The translations under genes were made by a program, and so were the position numbers. DNA of 64,000 nucleotides from Halorussus rarus. GTDB taxonomy: Archaea; Halobacteriota; Halobacteria; Halobacteriales; Haladaptataceae. This document shows positions 8,830-17,349 of this stretch, in pieces (position 1 is the stretch's first letter; each line of letters opens with the position of its first letter). The DNA is taken from assembly GCF_003369835.1 (NCBI RefSeq), contig NZ_QPMJ01000002.1:1364001-1428000 (forward strand). The letters run 5' to 3'. Under the pieces are notes generated by a model, which ran no database searches, was not told the origin of the DNA, and saw only the letters and a program-made list of their open reading frames with translations.

Positions 8830-8935
8830 GGCTCGCCCGGGAGTTGTGCCGGGGCCGGGAAAAGCGCTCCCTGAACCAGATTCCTGTTTGTCGTCGGACA
8901 AAAGAGCGAAAGGGCGCGCCCGTCAACACGGAACC

Positions 8936-9160
8936 GTGACCGAACGCGACGTCCCGTGGCGACTGCTCGGCATCGGCGGCGCGGCGAGCCTCTGCTGCGT
9001 CGGCACCAGCGCGGTCGGCGGCGCGGCGCTGGCGGGCGGCGTGGTTGCGGGCGGTGCGGGCGCGAGCGTCGTGCAAGTGGCGGTGACCGTGCTGACGGTC
9101 GCGCTGCTCGGGACGGCGTGGCGGCGGTTCGGCCCCGACCCGGCCTGCGAGCGCGAGTAG
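8936..9160 (+). CDS. Small Ala/Gly-rich membrane protein
   Basis: A 74-residue protein with two hydrophobic helices. The first contains a CC pair (GGAASLCCVGTSAVGG), the second is VVQVAVTVLTVALLG, followed by a charged end. The paired cysteines inside a membrane helix recall small metal-transport proteins such as MerF/MerT, but length and the rest of the sequence do not establish that. The start is a GTG; the frame is open upstream to 8846. It is divergent from the MFS gene and shares a ~106-base promoter gap with it. Confidence 0.55.
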   Translation: MTERDVPWRLLGIGGAASLCCVGTSAVGGAALAGGVVAGGAGASVVQVAVTVLTVALLGTAWRRFGPDPACERE

Positions 9161-9243
9161 CGAAGACCGAGCGACAGCGCGGACCGGTCGAGAGCCCGCG
9201 CGAGTGGAACGGTGGCTCCGGGTACGCACCCGATTAAAACCTT

Positions 9244-9344
9244 CCGAACGCGTTCGGGGCCGAAATCCGGAATTCCGGCCGCTGACCCGTTTTTAGCCCG
9301 ACCTAAATCTATTTCGAGCACCGGTACTCTTAAATGAAGTACCG
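9244..9344. promoter_or_regulatory. Palindrome-rich control region of the ferredoxin gene
   Basis: Three symmetric sites precede the ferredoxin: a perfect 14-base palindrome (ccgaacgcgttcgg, 9244-9257), a perfect 12-base palindrome (ccggaattccgg, 9267-9278), and an inverted repeat with 7-base arms cggtact/agtaccg (9322-9328 and 9338-9344). The 9-base spacer of the last is itself TATA-like (cttaaatga), a classic position for a repressor that competes with TBP. A second AT-rich box (gatttaag) is at 9346-9353. Confidence 0.45.
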
Positions 9345-9384
9345 TGATTTAAGTGGCTCGTCGCCGAACGGGTGAGGTAGGTGA

Positions 9385-9711
<327 letters not shown>

Positions 9712-9920
9712 CGGAGCTTCCTGGTTTTTTACTCTCGTAGACCGTCGCGCCGCGAGCGACCGCACCGCGAGCGGCGCGAACCGGCGCCCGGTGCCGCTCC
9801 TCGCCCGCCTCGTTCGCGTCGCTGGCGGCGTCTTCGTGGCCTGCTATCGGAACGAGAGGGGTACTGGCGGTGGGAACCGGAGGGTGCGCGGTGCGCCCTG
9901 CGCCGCGCTGTTCCGCCGCG

Positions 9921-10085
9921 CTACTGCGGACGGTCGACATCGAGTTCCTGTCGGAGGTAGGCCAGCGCGTCCGTCTCCGCGAGGTGCTCGAACTGCTCGC
10001 GGAAGTGGGTCTCGCAGAGGCCGACCCGGACGCCGTTCAGTTCGGGGGCGAACGACGCGTCGCGGTCGCAGTAGTGACACTGCAT
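9921..10085 (-). CDS. 54-residue Cys-containing small protein (DUF6757-like)
   Basis: ATG at 10085, TAG at 9921. The protein starts MQCHYCDRDASFAPELNG and continues VGLCETHFREQFEHLAETDA, so a CxxC plus a C-x-x-H pair form a plausible zinc site, followed by a helical tail. The length and pattern match my memory of the haloarchaeal DUF6757 family; that name is unverified. Convergent with the ferredoxin gene. Function unknown. Confidence 0.75.
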   Translation of the reverse strand: MQCHYCDRDASFAPELNGVRVGLCETHFREQFEHLAETDALAYLRQELDVDRPQ

Positions 10086-10158
10086 AGCAGGGAGTACCCG
10101 GTCACGGGATTTAACGTCTGCGTTCGGGGCGGCGACTCGCCGGGCGCGTCCGGCCGTC

Positions 10159-10950
10159 TCAGAGGTTCACCGCCGACCGGAAGTGGCGGTACTCCGGCTT
10201 CGACAGCCCGGCCCGGCCGAGCGCGTCGTCGTGGGCGTCGCTCCCGCCGGTCGGGATCAGGTCGTAGTCGGCGATGGCGCGCTCGACCGGCCGGGCGTCG
10301 ACGTCCCCGTCGTAGGGGTAGTACCGCTCGACCGCGTCGAGGTAGCGGGTCAGCTCCAGCGCGGACTCGGGGTCGTCGTAGCGGTACGGGTGGGCCAGCC
10401 CGACCAGCCCGCAGGCGTCCGAGAGCAGGTCGACGCCGCGCTCGAACCCCGTGACGTCGCGGGCGACGAAGCACGGCCCGTCGTTGCCGATGAGGTCGTC
10501 GAACACGGCGCCGACGTCGTCGTAGTCGGTCTCGGGGTGGTCGACGACCGCGCGGGCGACGTGGGGCCGGCCGAGGCCCTCGCGGGCTTCGACGTCGAGG
10601 TCGACGCCGAGGCGGTCCTCGACGTTCTCGATGATGCGCCGGCCCCGCTCCTTCCGGTCGGTCTGGATGCGGTCGAGTTCGTCGACGAGGTCCTGCGTCG
10701 GCGTGACGCCGTAGCCCAGCAGGTCCACGCGCTCGCCCGACCGCGGTTCGACCCGGAGCTCGATGCCGTGAACCACGGTCACGCCCTCGAAGGCGGTGAC
10801 CGGCGTGGGGAGTTCGGGGTGGAGCCGGTCGTGGTCGGTGACGGCCACGACCGAGACGCCCGCGTCGCGGGCGGCCTCGGGGATCTCCGACAGGCGCATC
10901 TCGCCGTCGGAGTTGGTCGTGTGGACGTGGAGGTCCGCGAAGACGCTCAT
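10159..10950 (-). CDS. PHP-domain metal-dependent phosphoesterase
   Basis: A 263-residue PHP protein. Metal ligands are visible in order: DLHVHTTNSDGEM at the N-terminus, VAVTDHDRL near residue 40, HGIELRV near 65, LAHPYRYDD near 195, and GGSDAHDDALG near 240. PHP proteins hydrolyse phosphoester bonds of nucleotides or small phosphates. The ATG at 10950 begins exactly at the first motif strand; a start 13 codons upstream is open but unlikely. It lies 73 bases upstream of the small Cys protein and may share its transcript. Confidence 0.9.
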   Translation of the reverse strand: MSVFADLHVHTTNSDGEMRLSEIPEAARDAGVSVVAVTDHDRLHPELPTPVTAFEGVTVVHGIELRVEPRSGERVDLLGYGVTPTQDLVDELDRIQTDRKERGRRIIENVEDRLGVDLDVEAREGLGRPHVARAVVDHPETDYDDVGAVFDDLIGNDGPCFVARDVTGFERGVDLLSDACGLVGLAHPYRYDDPESALELTRYLDAVERYYPYDGDVDARPVERAIADYDLIPTGGSDAHDDALGRAGLSKPEYRHFRSAVNL

Positions 10951-11093
10951 ACCTCCAGAACGCGGGGGGCCGCCGAAAGCGCTTCGCAATCGAACCGGCC
11001 GACGGCGCAGCGACAGGTCTCCTTAGATACCTTATATTCTGGAATGTCCTACCGCAGGAAGGTTTATCATCATCTTTGGTGTACGTACTGTCG

Positions 11094-11378
11094 ATGTCAC
11101 TGAAGCAGGCGACGCGACTCGTCCGCCAGCACGACTACCCCGCGACGACCGACCAGCTCGCCGACACCTACGGCGACTACGAGCTCGACCACCCCAACGG
11201 CTCGGAGACGCTCGGCGAGGTGCTCGGCCGCGTCGGGTCGGAGACGTTCTCGTCGCCCAACGAGGCCGAGGAGATGCTCTACTCGGCGGTCAGCAGCGAG
11301 GCCATCGGCCGGAAAGGGTACAGCGACCGCGACCCGACGACCCTCGGCACGGTGGGGCCGAGCCAGGTCAGCTTCTAG
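11094..11378 (+). CDS. Conserved haloarchaeal protein (DUF5789-like)
   Basis: A 94-residue soluble acidic protein beginning MSLKQATRLVRQHDYPATTD, followed by GSETLGEVLGRVGSETF and a C-terminal KGYSDRDPTT. It matches my recollection of the DUF5789 family, found across haloarchaea with no known role; the name needs a profile check. A TTTATC box lies ~27 bases before the ATG, so it is likely leaderless. An in-frame start 6 codons upstream is open but falls too near the box. Confidence 0.8.
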   Translation: MSLKQATRLVRQHDYPATTDQLADTYGDYELDHPNGSETLGEVLGRVGSETFSSPNEAEEMLYSAVSSEAIGRKGYSDRDPTTLGTVGPSQVSF

Positions 11379-11477
11379 AACGACGCCGCTTTTTCTTCCG
11401 GCAGTCGGTACTCGGACGGCACGCGACGAGATCGGCAGCAATCGCGAACTACATGATGCATCCTTAGCATCGGATTC

Positions 11478-11747
11478 CTATCTCTGGCTACCGTATCTCT
11501 CTTTGAATCCTCGATAGAGTTCATAGGAACCGAATACAAATGCACTAGCGCAAAAGAGGGCAAGAAAACAGGTCATCAACCATGCAAACGTATTTCGTGC
11601 TAACAAGACGCCGGGAATCAGGGAAGGGTCATCCCGCAACAAGTCGAATAGATACTCGATAATTCTCCAGTCGAGATTACTGGCGGCTATGACGCCCAGT
11701 AAGGCTGTGATGTAGCCAAGATAAATCGTCTGACACTCACGCCCCAT
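11478..11747 (-). CDS. Orphan two-helix membrane protein in AT-richer patch
   Basis: An 89-residue protein with two hydrophobic segments (IYLGYITALLGVIAA and FAWLMTCFLALFCASAFVFG) and a basic C-terminus (YRGFKERYGSQR). It resembles nothing I know. Unlike almost every other gene here it has no strong third-position GC bias and is not acidic. The surrounding ~400 bases (11380-11800) share this composition, pointing to foreign or fast-drifting DNA. It could be a recent acquisition or a chance frame; the continuous hydrophobic pattern favours a real gene. Confidence 0.5.
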   Translation of the reverse strand: MGRECQTIYLGYITALLGVIAASNLDWRIIEYLFDLLRDDPSLIPGVLLARNTFAWLMTCFLALFCASAFVFGSYELYRGFKERYGSQR

Positions 11748-11865
11748 AACAGAAAATGCACATAGTCGGACATAAGACTGGGTGGTTCTACTGCTCGAGA
11801 CACGTTCTGTATCACCCGTAGAGTTACAGATGCGACGCTGGTATCGAAACTGCTCCCCGCTACCG

Positions 11866-12879
11866 TCACACCCACTCGACGGCGCCGCCGAGGTCCAGCG
11901 GTAGCGACCCCTTGCGGTAGGCCTCGACGTGGCCGGAGGGCCGCGCCCGGAAGACGACCGCGGGTCGGTGGCGCACCTCGGGCTGCTCGCCCTTGACCGC
12001 GGCCCACTCGTCGTCGCGGAACCCCGAGCAGTCGACGAACAGCACCGCGCCGCCGCCGTGGTGCTGGAGCTGGCCCGAGGTCTTGGTCTCGGCAGTCTCG
12101 CGCACAGCGGCGACCGGCGTGTCGGCGGCCCGGCGAGTCGGCGGGCGCGGCCGGGTGACCTCGACCAGCGGGGACTCGCCGCCGCCGGGCGGCTCCGCCC
12201 GGAAGTCCAGCGAGTGACCCGTCGTCACCTCGATCTCGGGCGTCACGTCGTAGCCGGCGTCGGTCAGCAGCTTCGCGGCGGTGAACTCGCTCATCGCCGA
12301 CGCCATCCGAACGGGGTCGACCTGCGGGCTGGTGCCGAGCTTCGACGCCATCTCGTAGCGGTAGTCGTCGAGCGCGCCCGTCCGGAGGAACTGCTCGTAG
12401 AACGACAGTCCCTCGTCGCGGGTCGCGTCCGGGAACCCCGCGGCGTGCTCCCGGAAGAAGGTCCGCGTGGAGTGGCGACCGTCCTTCGAGAACAGGACCG
12501 GCAGGAAGAACCACGAAAGGTGGGTGTAGTCGGCCAGCCAGGGGTCCTCGGTACGGAGGTCGGCCAGCAGTTCGCGCTGGGCCCACCGGGCGACGGGGTA
12601 GGGAATCTCGTCGAAGGTGTACTTCTCGGTGCGCCAGAGCGCGGAGGGCGTCTCGGTGTTGCCGAGCCAGAATGCCTCCCCGTCGGGGGTCCAGCAGAAC
12701 AGCGCCACGTCGCCGTTGCCCATCTCGAGCCGCCGGGTCTCGTACCCCGACGGCCCGACGTAGTGGGGCGCCAGCAGTTGCGCGCCGAACTTCTCGTCCA
12801 GGGGGTCGTACAGGTCGCGTTCGACCCTGTCGTCGGTCCACCGCTCCGTGGAGCGGCGAAAGCGGAGCGGGCTTGCCAC
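11866..12879 (-). CDS. DUF5784-like protein, possible nuclease fold
   Basis: A 337-residue protein starting at a GTG (VASPLRFRRSTERWTDDRVE); a TATA-like GGTAAATTC lies ~25 bases upstream, so the 53 extra codons open upstream are rejected. I believe it corresponds to haloarchaeal DUF5784. Near residues 205-255 it reads EFTAAKLLTDAGYDV, then GHSLDFRAE, then PLVEVTRP, an E...D...E-x-T pattern in helix-strand-strand order that resembles PD-(D/E)XK nucleases with the lysine replaced. Function is not established. Confidence 0.75.
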   Translation of the reverse strand: MASPLRFRRSTERWTDDRVERDLYDPLDEKFGAQLLAPHYVGPSGYETRRLEMGNGDVALFCWTPDGEAFWLGNTETPSALWRTEKYTFDEIPYPVARWAQRELLADLRTEDPWLADYTHLSWFFLPVLFSKDGRHSTRTFFREHAAGFPDATRDEGLSFYEQFLRTGALDDYRYEMASKLGTSPQVDPVRMASAMSEFTAAKLLTDAGYDVTPEIEVTTGHSLDFRAEPPGGGESPLVEVTRPRPPTRRAADTPVAAVRETAETKTSGQLQHHGGGAVLFVDCSGFRDDEWAAVKGEQPEVRHRPAVVFRARPSGHVEAYRKGSLPLDLGGAVEWV

Positions 12880-13218
12880 GTTCGGGTGTTGACGACCGAG
12901 GAATTTACCTCTTGTGTCGCGGACGCCGGAGTTCCGCGGGCGAGTCGGCGGGGCGAACGCCGCGACTACGCCGTCGCGGCACCGTCGAGGCGGCGAGTCG
13001 GTACGTGAACGAACACTCTCCGCGGACCGAAACGTCAAGCAGCCCGAACCACGACTTTAGGCCGTTGCCGCCGCCGACGCACCGCGCGACTGCGGCTCGG
13101 AACCGGCCCCGACCCGACCGTAGGGCCGCGAATTTTGACCTGGTTTCGAGGAACGAAACGAACGTGATTATCCGTTACATTCATTACGGGGCGAAGCCTA
13201 CCCATGAGTGTGGTTGTC
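12880..13218. other. Intergenic region with one inverted repeat
   Basis: 339 bases with no convincing gene; a 61-codon minus frame (13035-13220) lacks any recognisable pattern. It holds the promoter of the DUF5784-like gene at its left end and that of the DUF5786-like gene at its right end (AT-rich gtgattatcc...cattacgg, ~13165-13187). An inverted repeat gtttcg-aggaa-cgaaac lies at 13143-13159. Its core ttcgaggaac also occurs beside the HxlR gene at 3722-3731. Confidence 0.5.
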
Positions 13219-13395
13219 ATGTCAATGGGTGCCTATGATGAAGACGAACACGAACGCCGTGAGCGCAAGAACAACACGGTCGACGTCAGCGAGGACGACG
13301 ACCGGACGACGTATCACGGCTCCGTAGAATACGACTCGGGCGACTCCGCGGAAGCGCTCCTCGACAAGTTCGAGGAGATCAAGTCCGGCAAGTAG
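13219..13395 (+). CDS. Small haloarchaeal protein (DUF5786-like)
   Basis: A 58-residue highly charged protein, MSMGAYDEDEHERRERKNNT, ending SAEALLDKFEEIKSGK. The opening MGAYDEDEHERRE and the closing ALLDKFEEIK match what I recall of DUF5786, a haloarchaeal family with no known role. Starts at 13204, 13219 and 13225 are all in frame; 13219 gives the usual form. The only predicted structure is a short C-terminal helix. Confidence 0.8.
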   Translation: MSMGAYDEDEHERRERKNNTVDVSEDDDRTTYHGSVEYDSGDSAEALLDKFEEIKSGK

Positions 13396-13515
13396 CCCGT
13401 TCTGGTTCTGCTCGGCGGTCGCACGAGGATTCTTCTCGTTGTGATTCCGCTCGGCCCCAGTAGTCGCCAGCGCTCCGCTCGCGTCCGCCGAGAGGCGGGG
13501 CGGTCGGAATGCCAG

Positions 13516-14433
13516 TCAATTGTCCCACCCGGGCGTGCCGGGCGCGCCGCGGTCGTCCTCGACGCGCTCGGCCACCGCCGGGTCCGGAGCCGGCGTCCCC
13601 TCCTCGCCGGCCCGGGCGGTCCAGTCGGCGACCGCACGGCCGGCCCACGAGTCGGCCTGGCGGGCCGCGTCGAGCGCCGACTCGAACTTGTCGGGGTTCG
13701 CGGTCGTCGTGCCGGGCGCGGACGCGACGGCGGCCGCGACGAACAGCGCGCGGTCGTCGGCGGTGAGGTCGCCGGACTCGGCGCGACCGACGACGCCGTC
13801 CAGGCGGTCCGGGTCGGGGAAGACGAACACCTTCTGGCCGAGCGCCTGCGGGCCGAGCAGGAACCCCCGGAGCTCCTCGGGCGGGTCGCCGTCGAGCAGT
13901 CGCTCGCCGCCGAACGCCGCCTCGACGCGCTCGCACTCGGTCTCCTCCTCCAGCGCGAGGTTGTGGCCGGGGTAGTCGGCGCACTCCTCGGGGTAGGTGT
14001 CGGCGTCGTGGATGCGACACTGGAGGGTCGTCGGGTCGAGGAAGACGCAGGTCGGGAGCCAGGTCGAGTCTGCGCCGTCGGAATCCGGCCGGTTCCGGCG
14101 AGCCGACGAACCGTCCGATTCGTCGACACCGAAGGGTGCCACCGGCTTCGGCGGCTTGCGGAGGCCGAGGAAGAACGCGGGCCTGCCGTCGACGGCCGAC
14201 ACCGGCACGCCGTCGATCTCGACGCCCGACTCGTCGCGCCAGAGCCGCGGGGTCAGCGCGTCGGCCAGCCCCGCGTCGAGGAAGTTCCGGGCGTCGTCGC
14301 GGGTCAGCGGCACGAGGTTGTGGACGTCGTCCAGGGGCTCGCGCGGCCCGCGGCGCTCGTGGTCGCTCGGCTCCGGCGCGACCGCCCGCCAGTCGATGCA
14401 GCAGCCGGCGCACCCCTCGCAGTTCACCTCCAT
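13516..14433 (-). CDS. YkgJ-family cysteine cluster protein
   Basis: A 305-residue protein with an N-terminal CEGCAGCCIDWR motif and a later TCVFLDP...QCRIHDADTYPEECADYPG segment, the CxxCxxCC plus Cx(n)CxIYxxRPxxC pattern of the YkgJ (PF03692-type) putative metal-chelating family. The C-terminal ~130 residues are acidic and specific to haloarchaea. An Asp/Ser-rich insert sits near residues 100-125. Function unknown; Fe-S or zinc binding is inferred only from the cysteines. Confidence 0.85.
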   Translation of the reverse strand: MEVNCEGCAGCCIDWRAVAPEPSDHERRGPREPLDDVHNLVPLTRDDARNFLDAGLADALTPRLWRDESGVEIDGVPVSAVDGRPAFFLGLRKPPKPVAPFGVDESDGSSARRNRPDSDGADSTWLPTCVFLDPTTLQCRIHDADTYPEECADYPGHNLALEEETECERVEAAFGGERLLDGDPPEELRGFLLGPQALGQKVFVFPDPDRLDGVVGRAESGDLTADDRALFVAAAVASAPGTTTANPDKFESALDAARQADSWAGRAVADWTARAGEEGTPAPDPAVAERVEDDRGAPGTPGWDN

Positions 14434-14541
14434 GGCTGTCGCGGGGAGGTAGGCGGTCGAGTGGCATAAGGAGACGGGGCGGCGCGCCGAGCCCTGGTTT
14501 CCCGCGACGCCGTTGTCCGAAGACGGGGACGGCCGGCGCGG

Positions 14542-14862
14542 TCAGGCCGTCCGCCGGACGAGGACCTGACCGCCGGCGTGGACGTCGACCCTGAAGGCGC
14601 CGACGGAGAACGAGACGCGGCCGGCGTCGCGGCGCGGACCGTTGCGGGTCGGTCGGAAGATGGCCTCGAGCGCGTCCGGGTCGACGGCGTCGTAGAGCCG
14701 GACGGTCGGCTCCTCGCCCGGGTCCGCGGCGTCGTCCAGCGCCTCCAGGATGGTCTGAACGAGCGTGGCGTCGCCTTCCGGGTCGTGGAAGGCCCGCGTG
14801 ACGCCCGACGATTGGTTTCCAGGTTCGACTACAGGGGTTGCGGGCGATTCTGATTCGTGCAT
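14542..14862 (-). CDS. HalOD1 output-domain protein
   Basis: A 106-residue protein. After a 30-residue polar N-terminus comes TLVQTILEALDDAADPGEEP, LYDAVDPDALEAIFRP and VSFSVGAFRVDVHAGGQVLV, the pattern of the haloarchaeal HalOD1 domain, found as the output of response regulators or alone. It probably takes part in signal transduction by protein contact. It is the only domain here; no receiver domain is attached. The ATG at 14862 is the natural start although the frame stays open upstream. Confidence 0.82.
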   Translation of the reverse strand: MHESESPATPVVEPGNQSSGVTRAFHDPEGDATLVQTILEALDDAADPGEEPTVRLYDAVDPDALEAIFRPTRNGPRRDAGRVSFSVGAFRVDVHAGGQVLVRRTA

Positions 14863-15007
14863 TAGTTCTCTCCCACGTCGGCCGAGCCGACTTTGATACA
14901 GATTCGCACGACAAACTAGGATAAATACGGTTCGGAATCGCTCCACGCGGACCGGGTGACGACGACCCGGCGGCAGCGCTTTGTCGCTGGGGACGCTGGG
15001 TCCGGTC

Positions 15008-15217
15008 ATGGCCACCGACACCTGCGACGGCTGCGGCGAGCAGGTCAAGATCGCGGGCGGCATCGCCAACCTCTGGACGCTCGAGCACGACGCGACCGGC
15101 GGGATGACCCTGGAGTTCGACGGCGACGGCACCGAGCACTTCCTCTGCTTCGACTGCATCGACCGGCTTCCGGACGACCCGAGCGCCGCGGACGTGGACG
15201 CGCTCGGAGAGTCGTAG
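15008..15217 (+). CDS. Small CxxC zinc-finger protein
   Basis: A 69-residue protein: TDTCDGCGEQVKIAGGIANL, then TLEFDGDGTEHFLCFDCIDR, with two CxxC pairs (residues ~6-9 and ~46-49) that would form one zinc site around a beta-rich middle, and an acidic tail. I chose ATG 15008; a start at 14981 is in frame but adds promoter-like sequence. It is one of several zinc microproteins in this window. No function assigned. Confidence 0.75.
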   Translation: MATDTCDGCGEQVKIAGGIANLWTLEHDATGGMTLEFDGDGTEHFLCFDCIDRLPDDPSAADVDALGES

Positions 15218-15340
15218 GTCCGGCATCGGGACGGTCCGGCCGGTCGTCGGCACCGCGACCGGCCGTCGTCCCCTTCCCACCGCCGACCCAATCGCCGGAA
15301 CCAACAGCCTTTATCCGGTCGACCGTCGTGACTCCGGGTA

Positions 15341-17194
15341 GTGAACCCCGACCGGATTTTCGACGAGTTCCCCGCGCCCTCCTACCGGGGCAACCAGCGC
15401 GAGGCGCTGGGCGACGTCCGGGACGCCTTCGCCGCGGGCAACGACGTGGTGCTGGTGCGGGCCCCCACCGGCAGCGGCAAGTCGCTGCTCGCGCGGGCCA
15501 TCGCCGGGTGCGCCCGGACCCCCGACGAGGCCGCGCCCAGCGACGCGACGGGCGCGTACTACACCACGCCGCAGGTGTCCCAGCTCGACGACGTGGCCGA
15601 GGACGACCTCCTGGACGACCTCAAGATAATCCGGGGCAAGCGCAACTACTCGTGCATCCTGCCGGGCGAGACCGACACGCCGGTCGACCGCGCGCCCTGC
15701 GCCCGCGAGAAGGGGTACGACTGCTCGGTCAAGCACCGGTGCCCGTACTTCTCGGACCGGGCCATCGCCTCCAACCGGGAGATCGCGGCGATGACGCTGG
15801 CCTACTTCATGCGGACCGCCGGCTCGGAGGTGTTCCGCAAGCGCGACGCGGTGGTCATCGACGAGGCCCACGGTCTCGCGGAGTGGGCCGAGATGTACGC
15901 CGCCATCGACCTCGACCCCCGGACGGTGCCCATCTGGGACGACATCGAGGTGCCCGACCTGGCTGAAGCGGGCCTCGACCGCGCGGTCGAGTACGCCGAC
16001 CGGCTCCAGAACGTCTGCCGCCGACACAAGGACGACCTCATCGCCAAGCCGGAGCTCGACCCCCACGAGGCCGCCGAGCGCGACCGCCTCCAGGAGCTCA
16101 TCGGCGAACTCGACTGGTTCGTCGAGGACTACCGCGATTCGGAGAGCGCGACGACCTGGGTCGTCGACCAGCCCGACGGGAAGGGCGGCGCCATCACCAT
16201 CAAGCCGATGAACCCAGAGCGCTACCTGGCCCACACCGTCTGGGACCGGGGCAACAAGTTCGCGCTGCTCTCCGCCACGATTCTGAACAAGGAGGCGTTC
16301 TGCCGGCAGGTCGGCCTCGACCCCGCGAACGTCGCGCTGGTCGACGTGGGCCACACCTTCCCGGTCGATCACCGCCCGCTGTACGACGTCACGCAGGGCA
16401 AGATGACCTACGAGCACCGCGACGAGACGCTGCCGGACATCGCCCGCACGGTGGTCCGGGTCATGCAGGCTCACCGCGAGGAAAAGGGAATAATTCACGC
16501 CCATTCATACGCCATCCAGGAGCGGCTCGCCGACATGCTCTCGGACTTCGGGGTGGGCGACCGCGTCCGGACCCACGACAAGGACGACCGCGACGCCCAG
16601 CTCGAGGCCTGGAAGGCGACCGACGGCGAGGAGGTGTTCCTCTCGGTCAAGATGGAGGAGGCCCTCGACCTGAAGGGCGACCTCGCGCGGTGGCAGGTCA
16701 TCTGCAAGGCGCCGTTCCTCAACACCGGCGACTCCCGGGTCGCCCACCGGCTCGAACAGGGCCAGTGGGCGTGGTACTACCGGGCCGCGCTCCGGACGGT
16801 CATCCAGGCCTGCGGCCGGGTGGTCCGGTCGCCCGACGACCGCGGCGCGACCTACCTCGCGGACTCGAGCCTGCTCCAGGTGTTCGACCGGGCCAAGAGC
16901 GACACGCCCGACTGGTTCACCGAGCAGGTCGACCGGATGAGCGAGCCGGACCTGCCCGCGTTCGACCCGCAGAGCGCGAGCCAGTCGGCGGCCGGAGCGG
17001 GCGCGCGCGGTGGCCGGAACCGAAGCCAATCGCGTTCCGGCAACAAGTCGCGTAACGGGACCGGAGGACGCTCGGCGGGCGGAACCTCGTCCGATGGGCA
17101 GTCCGCGAGCGGAGACTCCGCGGGAAGCTCGTCCGGCGGCTCCTCGACCGGCCGGAAGAGCCCGATGGCGGACGTCTGGGACGACAGCGTGTAG
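15341..17194 (+). CDS. XPD/Rad3-type SF2 DNA helicase
   Basis: A 617-residue helicase starting at a GTG ~28 bases after a TTTATCC box. The motifs in order: Q-motif region YRGNQREAL, Walker A APTGSGKS (residues ~41-48), four cysteines of the XPD Fe-S cluster (YSCIL, APCARE, YDCSV, RCPYF, residues ~105-135), DEAH box VVIDEAHG, motif III FALLSATIL, motif VI QACGRVVRSPDDRG. It unwinds DNA 5'-3' in repair. The last ~75 residues are a Gly/Ser-rich disordered tail ending in MADVWDDSV. Confidence 0.92.
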   Translation: MNPDRIFDEFPAPSYRGNQREALGDVRDAFAAGNDVVLVRAPTGSGKSLLARAIAGCARTPDEAAPSDATGAYYTTPQVSQLDDVAEDDLLDDLKIIRGKRNYSCILPGETDTPVDRAPCAREKGYDCSVKHRCPYFSDRAIASNREIAAMTLAYFMRTAGSEVFRKRDAVVIDEAHGLAEWAEMYAAIDLDPRTVPIWDDIEVPDLAEAGLDRAVEYADRLQNVCRRHKDDLIAKPELDPHEAAERDRLQELIGELDWFVEDYRDSESATTWVVDQPDGKGGAITIKPMNPERYLAHTVWDRGNKFALLSATILNKEAFCRQVGLDPANVALVDVGHTFPVDHRPLYDVTQGKMTYEHRDETLPDIARTVVRVMQAHREEKGIIHAHSYAIQERLADMLSDFGVGDRVRTHDKDDRDAQLEAWKATDGEEVFLSVKMEEALDLKGDLARWQVICKAPFLNTGDSRVAHRLEQGQWAWYYRAALRTVIQACGRVVRSPDDRGATYLADSSLLQVFDRAKSDTPDWFTEQVDRMSEPDLPAFDPQSASQSAAGAGARGGRNRSQSRSGNKSRNGTGGRSAGGTSSDGQSASGDSAGSSSGGSSTGRKSPMADVWDDSV

Positions 17195-17349
17195 GTGCGC
17201 CTGGTGCTGCAGCTTACCTGTCCGGTCGGGGCTTTCGGGACGTTTTCCGTCGATAACACCACCATTCTACAACCGGGAATCTCCACGAAGCCGACTCACT
17301 GAATCGAGGAGTAGCTTTATTGACACCCGCGATGAACCGCGCCCGGACC

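Noticed and set aside
9723-9731. Strong intrinsic terminator after the ferredoxin
   Set aside because: There is a T-run, enough for archaeal termination, but no hairpin, so it is mentioned only in the gene entry.
13035-13220. 61-codon minus-strand frame before the DUF5786-like gene
   Set aside because: Basic, motif-free sequence covering a promoter region with an inverted repeat.
13379-15304. 641-codon minus-strand frame
   Set aside because: Shadow of the YkgJ and HalOD1 genes in another frame; composition is Arg/Pro-rich without motifs.
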